Translations under genes and position numbers: made by a program
Notes under the pieces: generated by a model
The model's input: the letters and a program-made list of their open reading frames with translations, nothing else
Told to the model about the DNA's origin: nothing
Databases searched by the model: none
Assembly (NCBI GenBank): GCA_029204225.1
Contig: CM055113.1
Location: 21,573,605-21,637,604 of the forward strand
Length of the DNA: 64,000 nucleotides
Reading direction: 5' to 3'
Source of the DNA: Diphasiastrum complanatum
Taxonomy: Eukaryota; Streptophyta; Lycopodiopsida; Lycopodiales; Lycopodiaceae
Shown: piece by piece, positions 53,562 to 64,000 of the stretch
How positions within the stretch are numbered: the first letter of the stretch is position 1
Layout of the letters: each line of letters starts with the position of its first letter

Positions 53562-54500
53562 GTTCTTTATGTACCTAAGCTTACTAAAAATCTTATTAGT
53601 GTTGGCCAATTGCTTGATAATGGCCTTGATGTAAAATTCAATGTTGATACTTGCACTATCAAGAAGAATGATGAGATACTTGCATTAGGATCTAGATTTG
53701 GAGGCATCTATAAACTAGATCCAAATGAGTATGTGAATGCTTGTAATGTTGCTCTTGTGAACAAGCTCTCTATGGAGGAATTATGGCATAGGAGGTTGGG
53801 ACATCCCAACTACAAATCCATGCTCTCTATGATCAAAGAAGCCAAAGCTATTGGCTTGCCAAAGTCATTCTCCAAGAAGATCAAGCCTTGTGAGGCTTGT
53901 GCTATTGCTAAATCTCACAAAAAGCCATTTACAAGGTCTTCTATCAAAAGCAAGCATCCTTTGGAGTTAATCCACTCGGATGTGCATTTCTCATCAACTA
54001 CAAGCAAGGGAGGAGCCACTAGTTTTGTTACTTTCATTGATGATTTCACAAGATTCATCACAAGATTCACTTGGATATATCTTCTAGCTTCTAAATCTAT
54101 GGTGTTTGATCATTTCCTTACTTTCAAAGCTTATGTAGAGAAGCAATTCTCATTCAAGATTAAAGCTCATAGAAATGATGGGGGTGGTGAATATGTCTCC
54201 AATAAATTTCAAGATTTTTGTGAGCTTAAAGGCATCAAAAGAGAGTTCTCTTGTGCCTACTCTCCATCTCAAAATGGAGTGGCCGAGAGAAAGAATAGAT
54301 CTCTATGTGAATGTGCAAAATCTATGAGAATTGAGGCAACTTTGCCCAAAGATTTTTGGGGAGAAGCCATTAATTGTGCAAATTATCTTTGCAATAGGCT
54401 ACCACATATAGCTCTTGGAGGAAAGTCACCATATGAAATCTTATATTTGAAGAAGCCTAAGGTTGATCACCTTAGAGCATATGCTTTGTCCATATTCCCT
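53562..54500 (+). pseudogene. Copia integrase
   Basis: After VLYVPKLTKNLISVGQLLD the frame from 53610 gives LWHRRLGHPNY and CEACAIAKS (H-H-C-C), first Asp LIHSDVHF, second Asp in RNDGGGEYVS and Glu in VAERKNRSL. All three DDE positions are kept. An in-frame duplication of ~4 residues (TRFITRF) lies before WIYLLAS. Near 54480 the block HLR(VFG)CACFFH is shortened and the frame shifts, ending the intact integrase. Confidence 0.9.
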
Positions 54501-56420
54501 TGGAAACAAGGAAGAAGGAAGATCCTAGTGCATGCAAAGGGATCATGGTTGGATACTCATCCACCAAGAAGGCCTATAGAGTCTTTATACTCTCTACTTC
54601 TCAAGTTATTGAAAGTAGAGATGTTGTCTTTCATGAAGATCAACACTCATCTTTTGAAGAGGCCGAGATCAAGAAATCAATGGATGCATCACCAATTATT
54701 GATTTTGAAGACAATCATGATGTGATGGGGTTGAAGTTTGAAGAAGACTCTCCTCGGATTTTCTCACCAAGAAGATCCTTGAGAGATAGATCCGAGCCTA
54801 AGAGGCTCTCATATGTTGACAAAGGCAAACAAGTGGATCTTGATTCCACTAATTATGTTTTTTATGTCTCTCATGAAGAGCCAAAGAATGTACAAGAGGC
54901 ACTCAATACCAAGGAGTGGTATGATGCCATGAAGCAAGAGTATGATGCATTGATCACCAACAATACTTGGGAGCTTGTGGATCCTCCATCCAACAAGCAT
55001 GTGATTAGTTGCAAGTGGGTATTTCGGATCAAGTTCAATCATGATGGAACCATCAACAAGCATAAAGCAAGATTATGTGCCAAAGGATTTGCTCAAATCC
55101 ATGGCCTTAATTATGAGGAGACCTTTGCACCCGTTGCAAAGATGGTGACAATAAGAATTCTTATTTCTCTTGTTTGTTTCTTCAAGTGGAAGGTGTTCCA
55201 ATTAGATGTATCCAATGCTTTTCTAAATGGTTATCTTGAGGAGGAGATCTATATGGAACAACCTCAAGGATTCATCAAGGATGAGTCCAAAGTGTGCTTG
55301 CTTTTCAAAAGTCTTTATGGACTCAAGCAAGCACCAAGATCATGGTATTCAAGACTTAATTCTTTTCTTATCTCACTAGGATCTACTCTTAGTGACTATG
55401 ATCCTTCCATGTATCTAAAGTTTGTTGATAGCAATGTTGTCATTCTTCTAATTTATGTTGATGACATTATTCTTTGTGGAAGTTGTATCAAGCTAGTTGA
55501 TGAGAACTAAGCTAGCACTTGGATGTGAGTTTAAAATGCAAGATCTAGGAGAGATACATTACATCCTAGGCCTAGAAATTGATTTTTATGAGAATCATGT
55601 CTTTATATGTCAATCTAGATATGCTCACTCTATGTTGAAAAAATTTCATATGAAAAATTCTAAGAGCATAGATACTCCAATGGAGCAAATTGTAAATGAT
55701 CCTAATAAAGGTGATGAAAGATCCTTTGAGGACATCACACTTTTTAGGAGTCTTGTAGGCTCCTTGATTTGGCTTACCATTACTAGGCCCGATCTAAGTT
55801 TTTGTGTGCACAAATTGAGTCAATTTATGCAAGATCCTAAGATCCATCATTGGAAGATGGCCAAGAGGATTCTAAGATATGTATCTTCATCTTGTGATTA
55901 TGGTCTACTCTATAAAAGTGAAGATCTATCCATTGTTGGCTACTCGGATTCGGACTTTGCAAGTGACAAGATGGATCGAAAGTCTATTAGTGCATACACT
56001 ATCTTTCTTGGAGGCAATCTAATATCTTGGCTTTCCAAAAAGCAAGATACTATATCTCTCTCTTCATGTGAGGCCGAGTACAAAGCACTCACTACAACTA
56101 CCAGAGAAGTTCTTTGGATCAAGAGGCTACTAATGGAGCTAAAGTGCATCAAAGAAGATGATCTACCAATGATCAAGTGTGATAACATCTCGACCCAAGA
56201 TCTTGCCAATGATCCCATATTTCATGCAAGAAGCAAGCACATAGAAGTGGCACACCATTTTGTGAGAGAAAAGCTTATTGGAGGAGAAATCTATTTGGAG
56301 CATGTCAACTCGTCCTCTTGTATTGCCGATCTACTCACCAAGCCTTTGAGCAAAAGTGCTTTCATCAAGCATAGATCTAATCTTGGAGTTATATCAAGAT
56401 CAATGCTCAAATCACCATAG
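54500..56420 (+). pseudogene. Copia RT and RNase H
   Basis: The frame 54500-55510 includes the integrase tail, acidic linker, WYDAMKQEYDALITNNTWEL, KWVFRIKFNHDGTINKHKAR, QLDVSNAFLNGYLEEEIYM, LYGLKQAPRSWY and the active site LLIYVDDIILCG. A one-base loss at ~55507 causes a stop. The frame 55497-56420 continues with LALGCEFKMQDLGEIHYILG, TITRPDLSF, GYSDSDFASD, SLSSCEAEYKAL, KCDNISTQDLA and ARSKHIEVAHHFVRE, and ends LTKPLSKSAFIKHRSNLGV. RNase H catalytic Asp/Glu/Asp are present. Confidence 0.93.
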
Positions 56421-56430
56421 ATAATTTTTT

Positions 56431-57172
56431 AGGAGGAGTGTGAATAATTGAAAAAGATTATCTATGTTAGATATAGCGGTCTTATGTTTTTTACATCAAG
56501 CATCTAGGTGTAGGATGTTGATAGGAACAAATTTGGCAAAGATGGCAAATTATGCATTTCCACTTATAATGCCACTATTGAGCCAAAATAGAGTAAGAGG
56601 CTAAACTCGTGCCAATTAGAGTGTAGACAAGTGTAATGCTTTTGTTTGATGAATTCTAAGAGGTCCAATAGGTTTTAGAGGTGGAACCATGTGAGGTCCA
56701 ATAGGAATTTGAGGTGTGCTTGAATATAGTCCAATAGAATTAAGAGGTGCATGGACCAATGGTCCAATAGGATTAAGAGGTGACAAAGTGTGGTCCAATC
56801 ATAGTTAAGCATAGTGGTAGCTCGTGGATCTACTAGTATCATTGTACTCCTCATTTTGAAGCTAATTGATTTGGTAATTATTTGGATTTTGAGTGTTATT
56901 GGATTTCTAGCTTTCTCTCTCTACCCGAGAGCTCGTGATGGTTTTTCTCTCTCTACTCGAGGAGAGCAGCTTATTTCTACTTAGAATATTTTTTGAATAC
57001 TTCCCACACGTGTGAGTGAGAGTTGGAAGTGATTGAATGCATGTAGTAGTGTGTTTTTGCCATAGGATCTAAGATTGATCTTGAATCTCAATCTAGTCTT
57101 GATCTTGGTGCATCTACACACGTTAGGAGATCACAAGTACATGTAGTGGACAATCCACACGTGTGAAATCAA
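56431..57172 (+). repeat. Polypurine tract and 3' LTR (~734 bp)
   Basis: AGGAGGAG (56431-56438) is followed by TGTGAATAATTG at 56439. The LTR end, by comparison with the sequence next to the primer-binding site, is GTGTGAAATCAA at ~57172 (final CA degraded). Inside, 56660-56815 carries five loose repeats of GGTCCAATAG(G/A)(A/T)(T/A)T...AGAGGTG. Two CACACGTGTG palindromes at 57006 and 57156 flank the part that is inverted at the other end. Confidence 0.82.
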
Positions 57173-57970
57173 TAGCTGGTGCATCATGTGTGGTGACCTA
57201 GAGATGGATCAAGCCTACTTGAAGGTAGGTGGCATGGAGTGTACCTGAAGGTGGTACCTGTCCTGAGGGCATGGAGTGCATTACGGGATGATGTGAATCC
57301 AACATGCCCATGGTTGTGAGCCGACAGGGTTGCACCTGATTACTCACGGAATAATTTTTGATACTTTGATGAGCATTCAAGTGCAGGGTGGCGTCACATG
57401 TTAGTTTTATCCATCATAATTCAGTAAGTAGAATGTAGCTTAATTGGTTAGATCAAGTTAGAGTCTAGTTGCACTACAGGTGGATAGATTCTTGAGGAGC
57501 TATCATTGGGTAATAGATACTTGGTGATAAGATGGTACAAGATACAGAGTTCTGTTGGAGCTATCCTACCTGATATGCTATGAGTAGTGGGTGAGTTTCT
57601 CATCACGATAGTGGATCTAGACTGTATTTGCTTTGGTAAATTGGTTGACATGATGGATGTGGCGGTGAGATAGGCTCCTTGGTGGGAGGCATGTATACTA
57701 CTCAAATTAGAGTTGGCAACGTCAAGCATGGGAAGTTGAGCCTACAAGGGATGTAGGAGAGGTAAATCATCATCAATATCTCTAGGAGATGGGGTATAGC
57801 ATATGGTGAGATTTTCATACATTCATTCATTGAGTCCTTGATAGACTCTTGTGCTTGGAGCATGGAAAATAGATGGGATCAGCTTTCAGAATTTATTGGA
57901 TAGGATGTCGGGCAAAGCGGCTTTGGAGAATGGCTTTGTTTGGGAGATACATCAGGGATGAGGCTTGGAG
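57173..57970. other. No gene recognised
   Basis: Short minus-strand frames without recognised motifs. The interval is where the RT part of the minus integrase fragment would be expected, but no RT block can be read. Confidence 0.45.
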
Positions 57971-57973
57971 TGC

Positions 57974-58720
57974 TCATTGGATCGATGGCTGATCTTGGAT
58001 GATATATGATGACATTTGTTGGATATGCTTGGACGTGAGGACATCTTGGTTACAAGTGCGGGGCCATGATCGAGGATCTGATTTGGTGCCCAGTGGTGTA
58101 GCAGCAAATTTATAGGTGACTGAGAGGGCCTTGGTCGAACATCTATTCTGGACGTAAGCTACAGTGGAGACAACTTCAGTCCAAAAGCTCTTGGGTAGCG
58201 ATGCATGCACTAGCATACATTTAGCTGATTCGACCAGAGTACGGTTCTTCCTCTTGGCTAAGCCATTCAACTAAGGACTATAAGGAGTGATGAATTGTTG
58301 CTCAATGCCTTGGCTCTGACAGTACTCCTTAAATTCAGTAGAGATGTACTCTCTCCCATTATCAAATCTTAGGGCCTTGATCGTCCTTCCAGTCTTTTTT
58401 TCTGCATGCTCCTTGAAGATTTTGAAGCAATTGAAAGCTTAGGATTTCTTCTTGATAAAATACACCAGCCATAGTCCTTCTGAAAAATTCATCAATAAAA
58501 GCTATAGAATACTTTGCATCTTTTAGAGAAGGATTTTTCATCGGGCCACAAATGTCCGAATGCACAACATCTAACAATCCTCTAGCAGTATGCTGATGGC
58601 TTGATCTAAATGGTTTCCTAGTCTGTTTACCAACTAAACAGTCTTGACAGACATGTGATTTGACTTTATTACTAGGATAGTATAGGGTCTACAATCCGAC
58701 ATTGTAATAGCCCTCCCGCC
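57974..58720 (-). pseudogene. Copia integrase fragment (minus)
   Basis: From ~58720 leftward: CLVGKQTRKPFRSSHQH, then LDVVHSDICGPM with the first catalytic Asp kept (58577-58550), FIDEFFRRT, a frame change, a region still recognisable as DNGREYIS...EFKEYC, and NGLAKRKNRTLVESAKCML at 58270-58210. The Glu position is Lys, as in the 39.8-kb copy. Same family as the 1.5-2.3 kb integrase. It is truncated on both sides. Confidence 0.87.
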
Positions 58721-59538
58721 TGTCAACAAGGGTTTGTTCACTGGATAGGCACCTAACTATGCATAGATGCTACTTTTAGTTAGTTCCCTACTTTTTATCT
58801 AACTCTATCTCCATTAACACTACTCACACTAACTCTACTTCCCTAAACTAGCTTTATCATGATTGTTGGTGAAGGGGAAGAATGGAGAGAAAGAAGGAGA
58901 AGAGAGAAAGAGAGAGATAGAGTTGAGGGGGAGGTTAGTTCAAAAGATCAAGATGCTTGCTAATGGAAAAACCATAACTATTAAAACAAGAACATAGAAA
59001 TGGAAACAATTAGAAACACACAACAAAAAGCATTAGCATGAGTGCTTAGCAAATGAGGATGCTTGGCTCTCCAAATTGGTAGAGTTTCCTCCTTCTCATT
59101 AAGCATGGAAATAGAGTACAAATGGTGCCTTTTTATAAAATGGAGAAGGCCCTTGCCCCAAAATCCTATTGCCTAATATGTACATTGATCCTATTCCATT
59201 CATCTTGGACCCAACTTGATCCAAGGGTCCACAAAAAGTACATTGAAATTCACAAGATTCATGTGAGTCCCAATTTGGACCCAACTCTAAAAAAGTAATC
59301 TCTAAGTTTAAAATTGACTTTGGGCCTCAAGTTTTATTTTACTTACAAAGGTCCCAAGCCTATTATTTTAATTACAACTTAGCTTGTGTGCTCATTGGGC
59401 CATGGGCTTATACGCGCAGGATGCCATGCCCTCGCAATACATTTTATTGGTCAATTTTATTTATTTACAATTCGTCGGAAATACCCCCAACAGGACCCAT
59501 AGCCTGAAGTAGTGCCGGTCTCTCAGCACTCTGTCGGT
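58721..59538. other. No gene; contains an 84-bp dispersed repeat
   Basis: 59015-59098 is the inverted counterpart of 47221-47305. A purine-rich stretch (GAGAGAAAGAGAGAGA-like) lies near 58885-58925. No coding feature. Confidence 0.55.
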
Positions 59539-60249
59539 TCAGTAAAGAGTCTTCTTTGCCCGCCTCTGGTGGATCAGGTAGCCCGTGACGTCTTCCATAA
59601 AATTGATGCGGTCCAGTTTCCTCAAGTCCTTTGGCATGTGAAGGGACTTGTGGACTCCTATCAGCCAGTCCTGGTCGACCCACGCTTGGAATCTACGTGT
59701 CCAGGGATCGCCAAGGAAGGCAGCTCGATAATACACACGAGCGACTGGCAGCTGATCTTCGACTTTGTCGGAAGCTAGCGCCTTATTAGGATCAAAGAAT
59801 ATGGGGAGAAGAAAATTGTCCCATTTAGTTTCAATCCCCATTAAATGCTCTAAGTCCCGGGCATCATGAAATATATTAACTAAAAATAATTTCTCTTGTG
59901 CAAGTAAGAGTAAGGCAGAAAGAGCATAAAATGCAAAGACATTGGAACATCCATCGAAATTGAAGATCCATAGATTATGAAGTATAAAATTTTGTATTAT
60001 GTAATACAATTTCCTGTATACATCATTTTTGAAAATATATGAACCACTTTTTCTATGAGGCTCTTTCATTTCTATGAACTCCATTTCCATGGTGCAAAAC
60101 ACAATGTAATTGCAACTGGATAATATGAGTTTTCGATAACAAGATTCATTGTCTCTTGCAGGAAATGCACTATCTCCATTGGGGAGATCTTCCATCACTT
60201 GAACTCCAGTGACCACTACAATCGACGCTTGCCCTTGTTGATGTCTCAT
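59539..60249 (-). CDS. Unidentified 236-codon ORF
   Basis: Minus frame from ATG 60249 to TAG at 59539. The C-terminal half looks like genuine protein (GIETKWDNFLLPIFFDPNKA, QLPVARVYYRAAFLGDPW, WVDQDWLIGVHKSLHMPKDL, INFMEDVTGYLIHQRRAKK). The N-terminal ~60 codons are probably not in the original frame. There the DNA is a copy of 60680-60800, where the open frame is a different one (SPMEIMHFRQETIKLVIENS). I read this as the last exons of a degraded host-like gene of unknown family, not as a TE protein I know. No membrane or catalytic motif is evident. Confidence 0.35.
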   Translation of the reverse strand: MRHQQGQASIVVVTGVQVMEDLPNGDSAFPARDNESCYRKLILSSCNYIVFCTMEMEFIEMKEPHRKSGSYIFKNDVYRKLYYIIQNFILHNLWIFNFDGCSNVFAFYALSALLLLAQEKLFLVNIFHDARDLEHLMGIETKWDNFLLPIFFDPNKALASDKVEDQLPVARVYYRAAFLGDPWTRRFQAWVDQDWLIGVHKSLHMPKDLRKLDRINFMEDVTGYLIHQRRAKKTLY

Positions 60250-60669
60250 ATATATCGGTTGTATTTTTTTGTCTTCATTGCCTTGGTCTGTATTGTTCTT
60301 GTCTTGGCATATTTGGATATGTTCAGAAGATGAACTGATGAAAGCTTTGCTACAACAAATCTAAGTTTGTTGCATGTTTGGATTGGTTGTGACAAAGGTT
60401 CCATCAGATCATCTTTCTGAACTTATCCAAAAAAAAACCAAGGTAAAGGCAAGGTAGACCAAGGCTATGAAAAACAAACTTATTGGAAAACCGTAGAAAT
60501 TGAGATGAATGAATCATAACCTGAATTAATAACAGGAAAAAAAAACAAGTAAGAATAACCATAGAAAAACTGTAAATATATTCTTATTAAAATTTTCTGT
60601 ACATGTGTCTCATTCACATCAAGTGAGACGAATATTTAATCAGTATCAACTATCTATGATCTCTAAAAC

Positions 60670-60810
60670 ATTTCTCCAGTTGGAAGTAGCTTGGGTGGAG
60701 AACACTCGGCCACTGCAACTGGATATGAATTTTCGATCACAAGCTTTATGGTCTCCTGCCTAAAGTGCATTATCTCCATTGGGGAGACCTTCGGGCATTT
60801 AAACTGAAAA
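60670..60810 (-). repeat. Second copy of an exon-like segment (cf. 60110-60210)
   Basis: On - this copy reads KCPKVSPMEIMHFRQETIKL and VIENSYPVAVAECSPPK, ending in TAG near 60668. The copy at 60.11-60.21 kb encodes SPMEIVHFLQETMNLVIENS in the equivalent frame, with one stop. They lie ~580 bp apart in the same orientation. Confidence 0.7.
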
Positions 60811-61464
60811 AAAAACATAAACACTGTTAAATGTAATTAATCAAAGATCAGTTTATAGAAATTTGTATATGAAAAAAAAAAACACAATTAAAAGTGATTA
60901 ATCGAAGATTACCTCTTCCATATTTGGAAGTCCATCTTGTAATACAAGTCAATTAAAAAAGTGTTTGGCATTGCATACGGTGTACCAATGAGATCAGATT
61001 TAGACCCATTCTGATAGGATAATATAGATACATTGCATTTAGTCACAAAAAACTAGGTTTTTTGGTGAAGTACCTAGAAGTTGCTATTTTAGGACTAGTT
61101 TAGGAAAAGTGGCCAATGGCACTATGGATGTTATAAATAGCTATACCAGCATGGAAAAACTATATTCTATGTGAATAACTTTTCTCTTTTGATTCTATGT
61201 TCATCTCTTGCATATTTCTCATTATATCTTGAGTTATAGTGTATAGAACGTGAATTCTTTTGTTCTAATTGAATTCACACGTGAAATGATGTTGTTGTTG
61301 CTCATTATATCTTGAGTTATAGTGTATAGAACATGAATTCTTTTGTTATAATTGAATTCACACGTGAAATGATGTATGTTGTTGCTGTTGTATAGACATG
61401 GATAGTACCATACTATATTTTAGTGTTTATGACCAACTCTACATGTATTTTGCAAAGGAAGACT
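60811..61464. other. No gene; 80-bp direct repeat
   Basis: TTCTTTTGTT(C/A)TAATTGAATTC and GCTCATTATATCTTGAGTTA-type blocks occur at ~61214-61290 and again at ~61298-61370 (period ~82 bp). No coding sequence. Confidence 0.6.
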
Positions 61465-62686
61465 CTACGGAATCATCAACAAGATTTTCTTACACAATAT
61501 GTTCCCCGATCTTATGTTCACATTACCAAAAAATTCAGATTTTCTCTTAGTGGACAATTCTTCAAAGAGAAAATCTCCTACATATGCCATGTCATGTGAA
61601 GACCTCTTATAAATGGACAACAATATGTTTGAGCTTGTTCCAAACAAACTAAATGTTGCTAAATTTCTCACTATAGGAATTGAGTGTGTTGCTTCTTTTT
61701 TACTATAGAAACCAAAAAAATTGGGTGTACTATCAAATTCTATGCAAAATCTTGCAACTGAATTTGAGATAGATCTCAAATATTCCACCAAAACAAGACA
61801 AACTAGATCAACCTCTCAAAATGAATTGGAGTACAGACAAATTTTGATTCTTTCTTCTTTTGGCACATGTGGAATGCTTAAAGACAACAGTCAAATACAC
61901 TCAAATTGAATGAGACAAAATTTTGTCTAGATCTCAAGTTTGTTAAATTGGTATACACAAAAAATGGATTTGAATATGTTGCTTCTCTTTTACAATGGGA
62001 ACCAAAAACAATCGGGTATTCTACCAAATCCTCTGCAAAAACTTGCAACAGTTATGTGAGTCCTTGCTCACAACAGAAAATCAATCGCTTTGAATTTGGA
62101 TCTAGCCTCTATCTTTTGATGAAGCACTTACAATTCTGATGTCAAATTTTACCACGAGTTTCAAATGAGTGAAAAACACTTTAGAAACACACATTCAACT
62201 CAAACACAACCCTTTGTGTGAAAAGATGTGGTTATGACAATATAAACTTGTCTTATCCAATTCTATCTCAAATTGATTACAAAAAATTGTGAATGATGAA
62301 TCATGCATGCAATATAATCGGTTCAAAAAGTGTCCACTTGGGTTTTGGGTCTCTCCCTACCCTTATTTAAAGTCTATAACTCCTACTAGGTTCATTAGAA
62401 TGAATTGAAACCAATTGCAATGGAAAGAGGGTTCTTCTAGCTTTCCAACAAGCTATAATGTCAATATCTTTGGATCTAACACCAAGGAAATAGAGTCAAA
62501 TGAAGTATTCTAGTTTTTACACGTGTGAAAATTCAGAATTCCGTACATCCTTTGTTCTGGACTGAAAATATCAGTTCTAAAATTGTTCAAGAATAGATAA
62601 CAGAAAAGTGCTAAATAGCTTCCTAGCTTGAATTGTCATAGAATTCTTCAAACACTTGATGTTAGTAGCATTCAAAGCATGGTATG
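61465..62686 (-). pseudogene. Decayed Copia leader and gag start (minus)
   Basis: The leader phrase GGAACAAGCTCAAACATATTG (61630, in part) precedes a relic gag start (MAYVGDFLFEE; compare MAPLGGYLLEP at 41.45 kb). The leader at 62395-62550 matches 41525-41690. Within it, 61687-61765 and 61977-62055 are ~80%-similar direct repeats spaced 290 bp (GTTGCTTCT, TTTTAC, GAAACCAAAAA, CTTGCAAC). No further coding remains. Confidence 0.6.
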
Positions 62687-62698
62687 GCTCAGATACCA
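62687..62698 (-). other. Primer-binding site, one mismatch
   Basis: The minus strand reads TGGTATCTGAGC against TGGTATCAGAGC in other elements. An LTR-type end lies at 62699, with CACACATGTGAA nearby as in the 51.9-kb LTR end. Confidence 0.7.
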
Positions 62699-64000
62699 TG
62701 ATGAAAATCCAGCAAGTTCACATGTGTGGAAAACCACAAGAAATGTGTGAATGATCTGTACCATGCTTTGTGGTGGCACACAAATCACCTGTAGAGCAAT
62801 CCTGCAATCTACCAACAAATTTGAGGCTAGAGCACAATCTAGAATGCTACAGATCAAAGCTACTACATTAATTCCTCACAAATAGGAAAAGTACACAAGC
62901 AAGATGATGTATGACGAAGACACAAAATCCAAGTTAGAGAGAGAATACAATTACAAGCAAGATTGCATGAGATCCAAATTTGACATTATGACATTACCAA
63001 TGTTTGATTCTTCATTAGAAATGAATGAGAACCATATGTACATATATAGGAGAGCCAAAATTTGTGCTACTTCTTGCATTCAATGCATTTCCTACACCTA
63101 TTCATGCGCAAACTACTATTATCTTGACACCTAACTCCTTGCATGCACAGATTGCACCTAACATGCACCTACTTTCTCCAAGTGTCAATTTCTCAACTAT
63201 GAGCCTACAAAACTACATGCATGTGTCCATTAGAGTATTTGCATGTCTTGCATGTCTCAATGTAAACTTAGGACACAATGCATTTATTATAGCTCGAGTT
63301 TCTACTAGGTCATGTTTGACCAATTCCATGTGAAATTCTACATGCATGTCAATCTAGACATTGTCAACATTATTGCATGTCATACTAGACCAACTAGACT
63401 TTATGCATGTTATTGGAACTTGATCTACCTAATCCAAACCTGCCCTATTCTACAAGGATATGTGCTCAATTCACATACCTTGGATATGTACAAAAAGTAT
63501 TTACATGGGTAGGACCCCCCATTTGACTATGGTTGAGGTGGAAGAGCATTGGACGCTTGATTTTATCGGAACAGAGCTCATGCTATTACAAACCAATCTA
63601 CCAACTTATTTCAGATTTATCATCAACGGAAGACTTGTAAGTACTCTATTTGTCATGTCACAGTTGCGAAAAATACAGGAGCTGATAACATGCTGCAAAG
63701 ATCTACCTAAAATAATCACCATTGTATAAGACCAATAGCTTCAAATAAAGTCCAGTAAAAATCTGTGTATAGACTCTTTCATTCAATAAATGAAAGCCCA
63801 AGTTGGGCATCAATACATGTATTTTGGGCCTCTCAAATTCATAAAATGGAGTAGCATTTGATATATCAATATATATTTTTCTATCAATTCTATACATGTG
63901 CAATCTATATCTGTTCTGTGCTATCTATATCTTTCTAATCATTATTTTAGTATAATTACATCATCCTTAACACCATTATCAACAATGGGTGGAAGCCTTG
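62699..64000 (-). other. Probable LTR followed by unassigned DNA
   Basis: The LTR of the minus element should start at 62699 and extend rightwards. I cannot locate its other end. Open frames at 63025-63333 and 63460-63729 have no recognised motif. No other structure is seen to the window end. Confidence 0.4.

Larger units (their letters stand above)
51929..57172 (+). mobile_element. Copia element, best preserved in the window
   Basis: Order: primer-binding site, 500-bp leader, gag (52437), protease, integrase, RT, RNase H to 56420, polypurine tract 56431-56438, 3' LTR to ~57172. Only three frameshifts (near 52917, 54490 and 55507) and one stop (53559-53561) separate it from a complete polyprotein. 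The catalytic residues of protease region, integrase and RT are mostly intact. The 5' LTR is represented only by the inverted 179-bp piece. Confidence 0.9.

Noticed and set aside
51750-57172. Target-site duplication of the best Copia element
   Set aside because: The five bases before 51750 and after ~57172 do not match convincingly, and the 3' LTR end is degraded.

Overview
The window is nuclear DNA of a land plant, from a repeat-rich and gene-poor stretch of what is probably a large genome. Two host genes can be read with confidence. One is a cytochrome P450 of the plant A-type (CYP71 clan) at 21.4-23.3 kb, with two exons. The other is PsbQ, the extrinsic 'oxygen-evolving enhancer 3' subunit of photosystem II, at 43.3-45.1 kb with three exons. 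PsbQ with a bipartite chloroplast/thylakoid transit peptide and conventional GT-AG introns places the DNA in the green lineage. A fern or other non-seed vascular plant is my guess; the sequence does not prove it.

Nearly all other recognisable DNA is transposable-element wreckage, mostly Ty1/Copia. From left to right: 1.5-4.3 kb, Copia on + from protease tail to RNase H, with many stops; 4.6-6.5 kb, gag, primer-binding site and LTR on -; 6.6-8.9 kb, an internally deleted Copia on -; 9.75-13.4 kb, an element with an intact 508-codon gag-protease frame but no recognisable integrase or reverse transcriptase, ending in a 353-bp LTR; 14.35-16.97 kb, a very large imperfect inverted repeat (foldback); 17.7-19.7 kb and 30.6-33.2 kb, two inverted copies of one LTR-bearing unit that carry a conserved antisense ORF; 24.8-26.9 kb, a Copia/Copia/Gypsy mosaic; 27.3-28.6 kb, a dispersed 9-bp motif array with a perfect 20-bp palindrome; 29.5-30.6 kb, a Copia gag-protease fragment; 33.2-38.3 kb, a CACTA (En/Spm-like) transposon with TNPA/Transposase_24-like coding; 38.3-41.5 kb, Copia on - with RT and integrase catalytic residues mutated; 50.1-50.9 kb, LTR plus gag; 51.75-57.17 kb, the best preserved Copia element, with three frameshifts and an inverted LTR terminus at its 5' side; 58.0-58.7 kb, an integrase fragment; 61.5-62.7 kb, the decayed 5' end of another Copia.

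The PsbQ gene has a perfect G-box 89-94 bp upstream of its first ATG, as expected for a light-regulated gene. Its upstream region also holds a GC-rich 113-bp hairpin and a fragment resembling the DUF3638/DUF3645 giant-protein family. The P450 has a TATA-like box about 90 bp before its ATG and a pyrimidine-rich tandem repeat further upstream. No tRNA, rRNA, CRISPR or organellar insertion was recognised.

For follow-up I would pick the antisense ORF conserved between the two inverted LTR units, the gag-protease-only element, the CACTA element whose two ends interrupt two different Copia families, and the long foldback.
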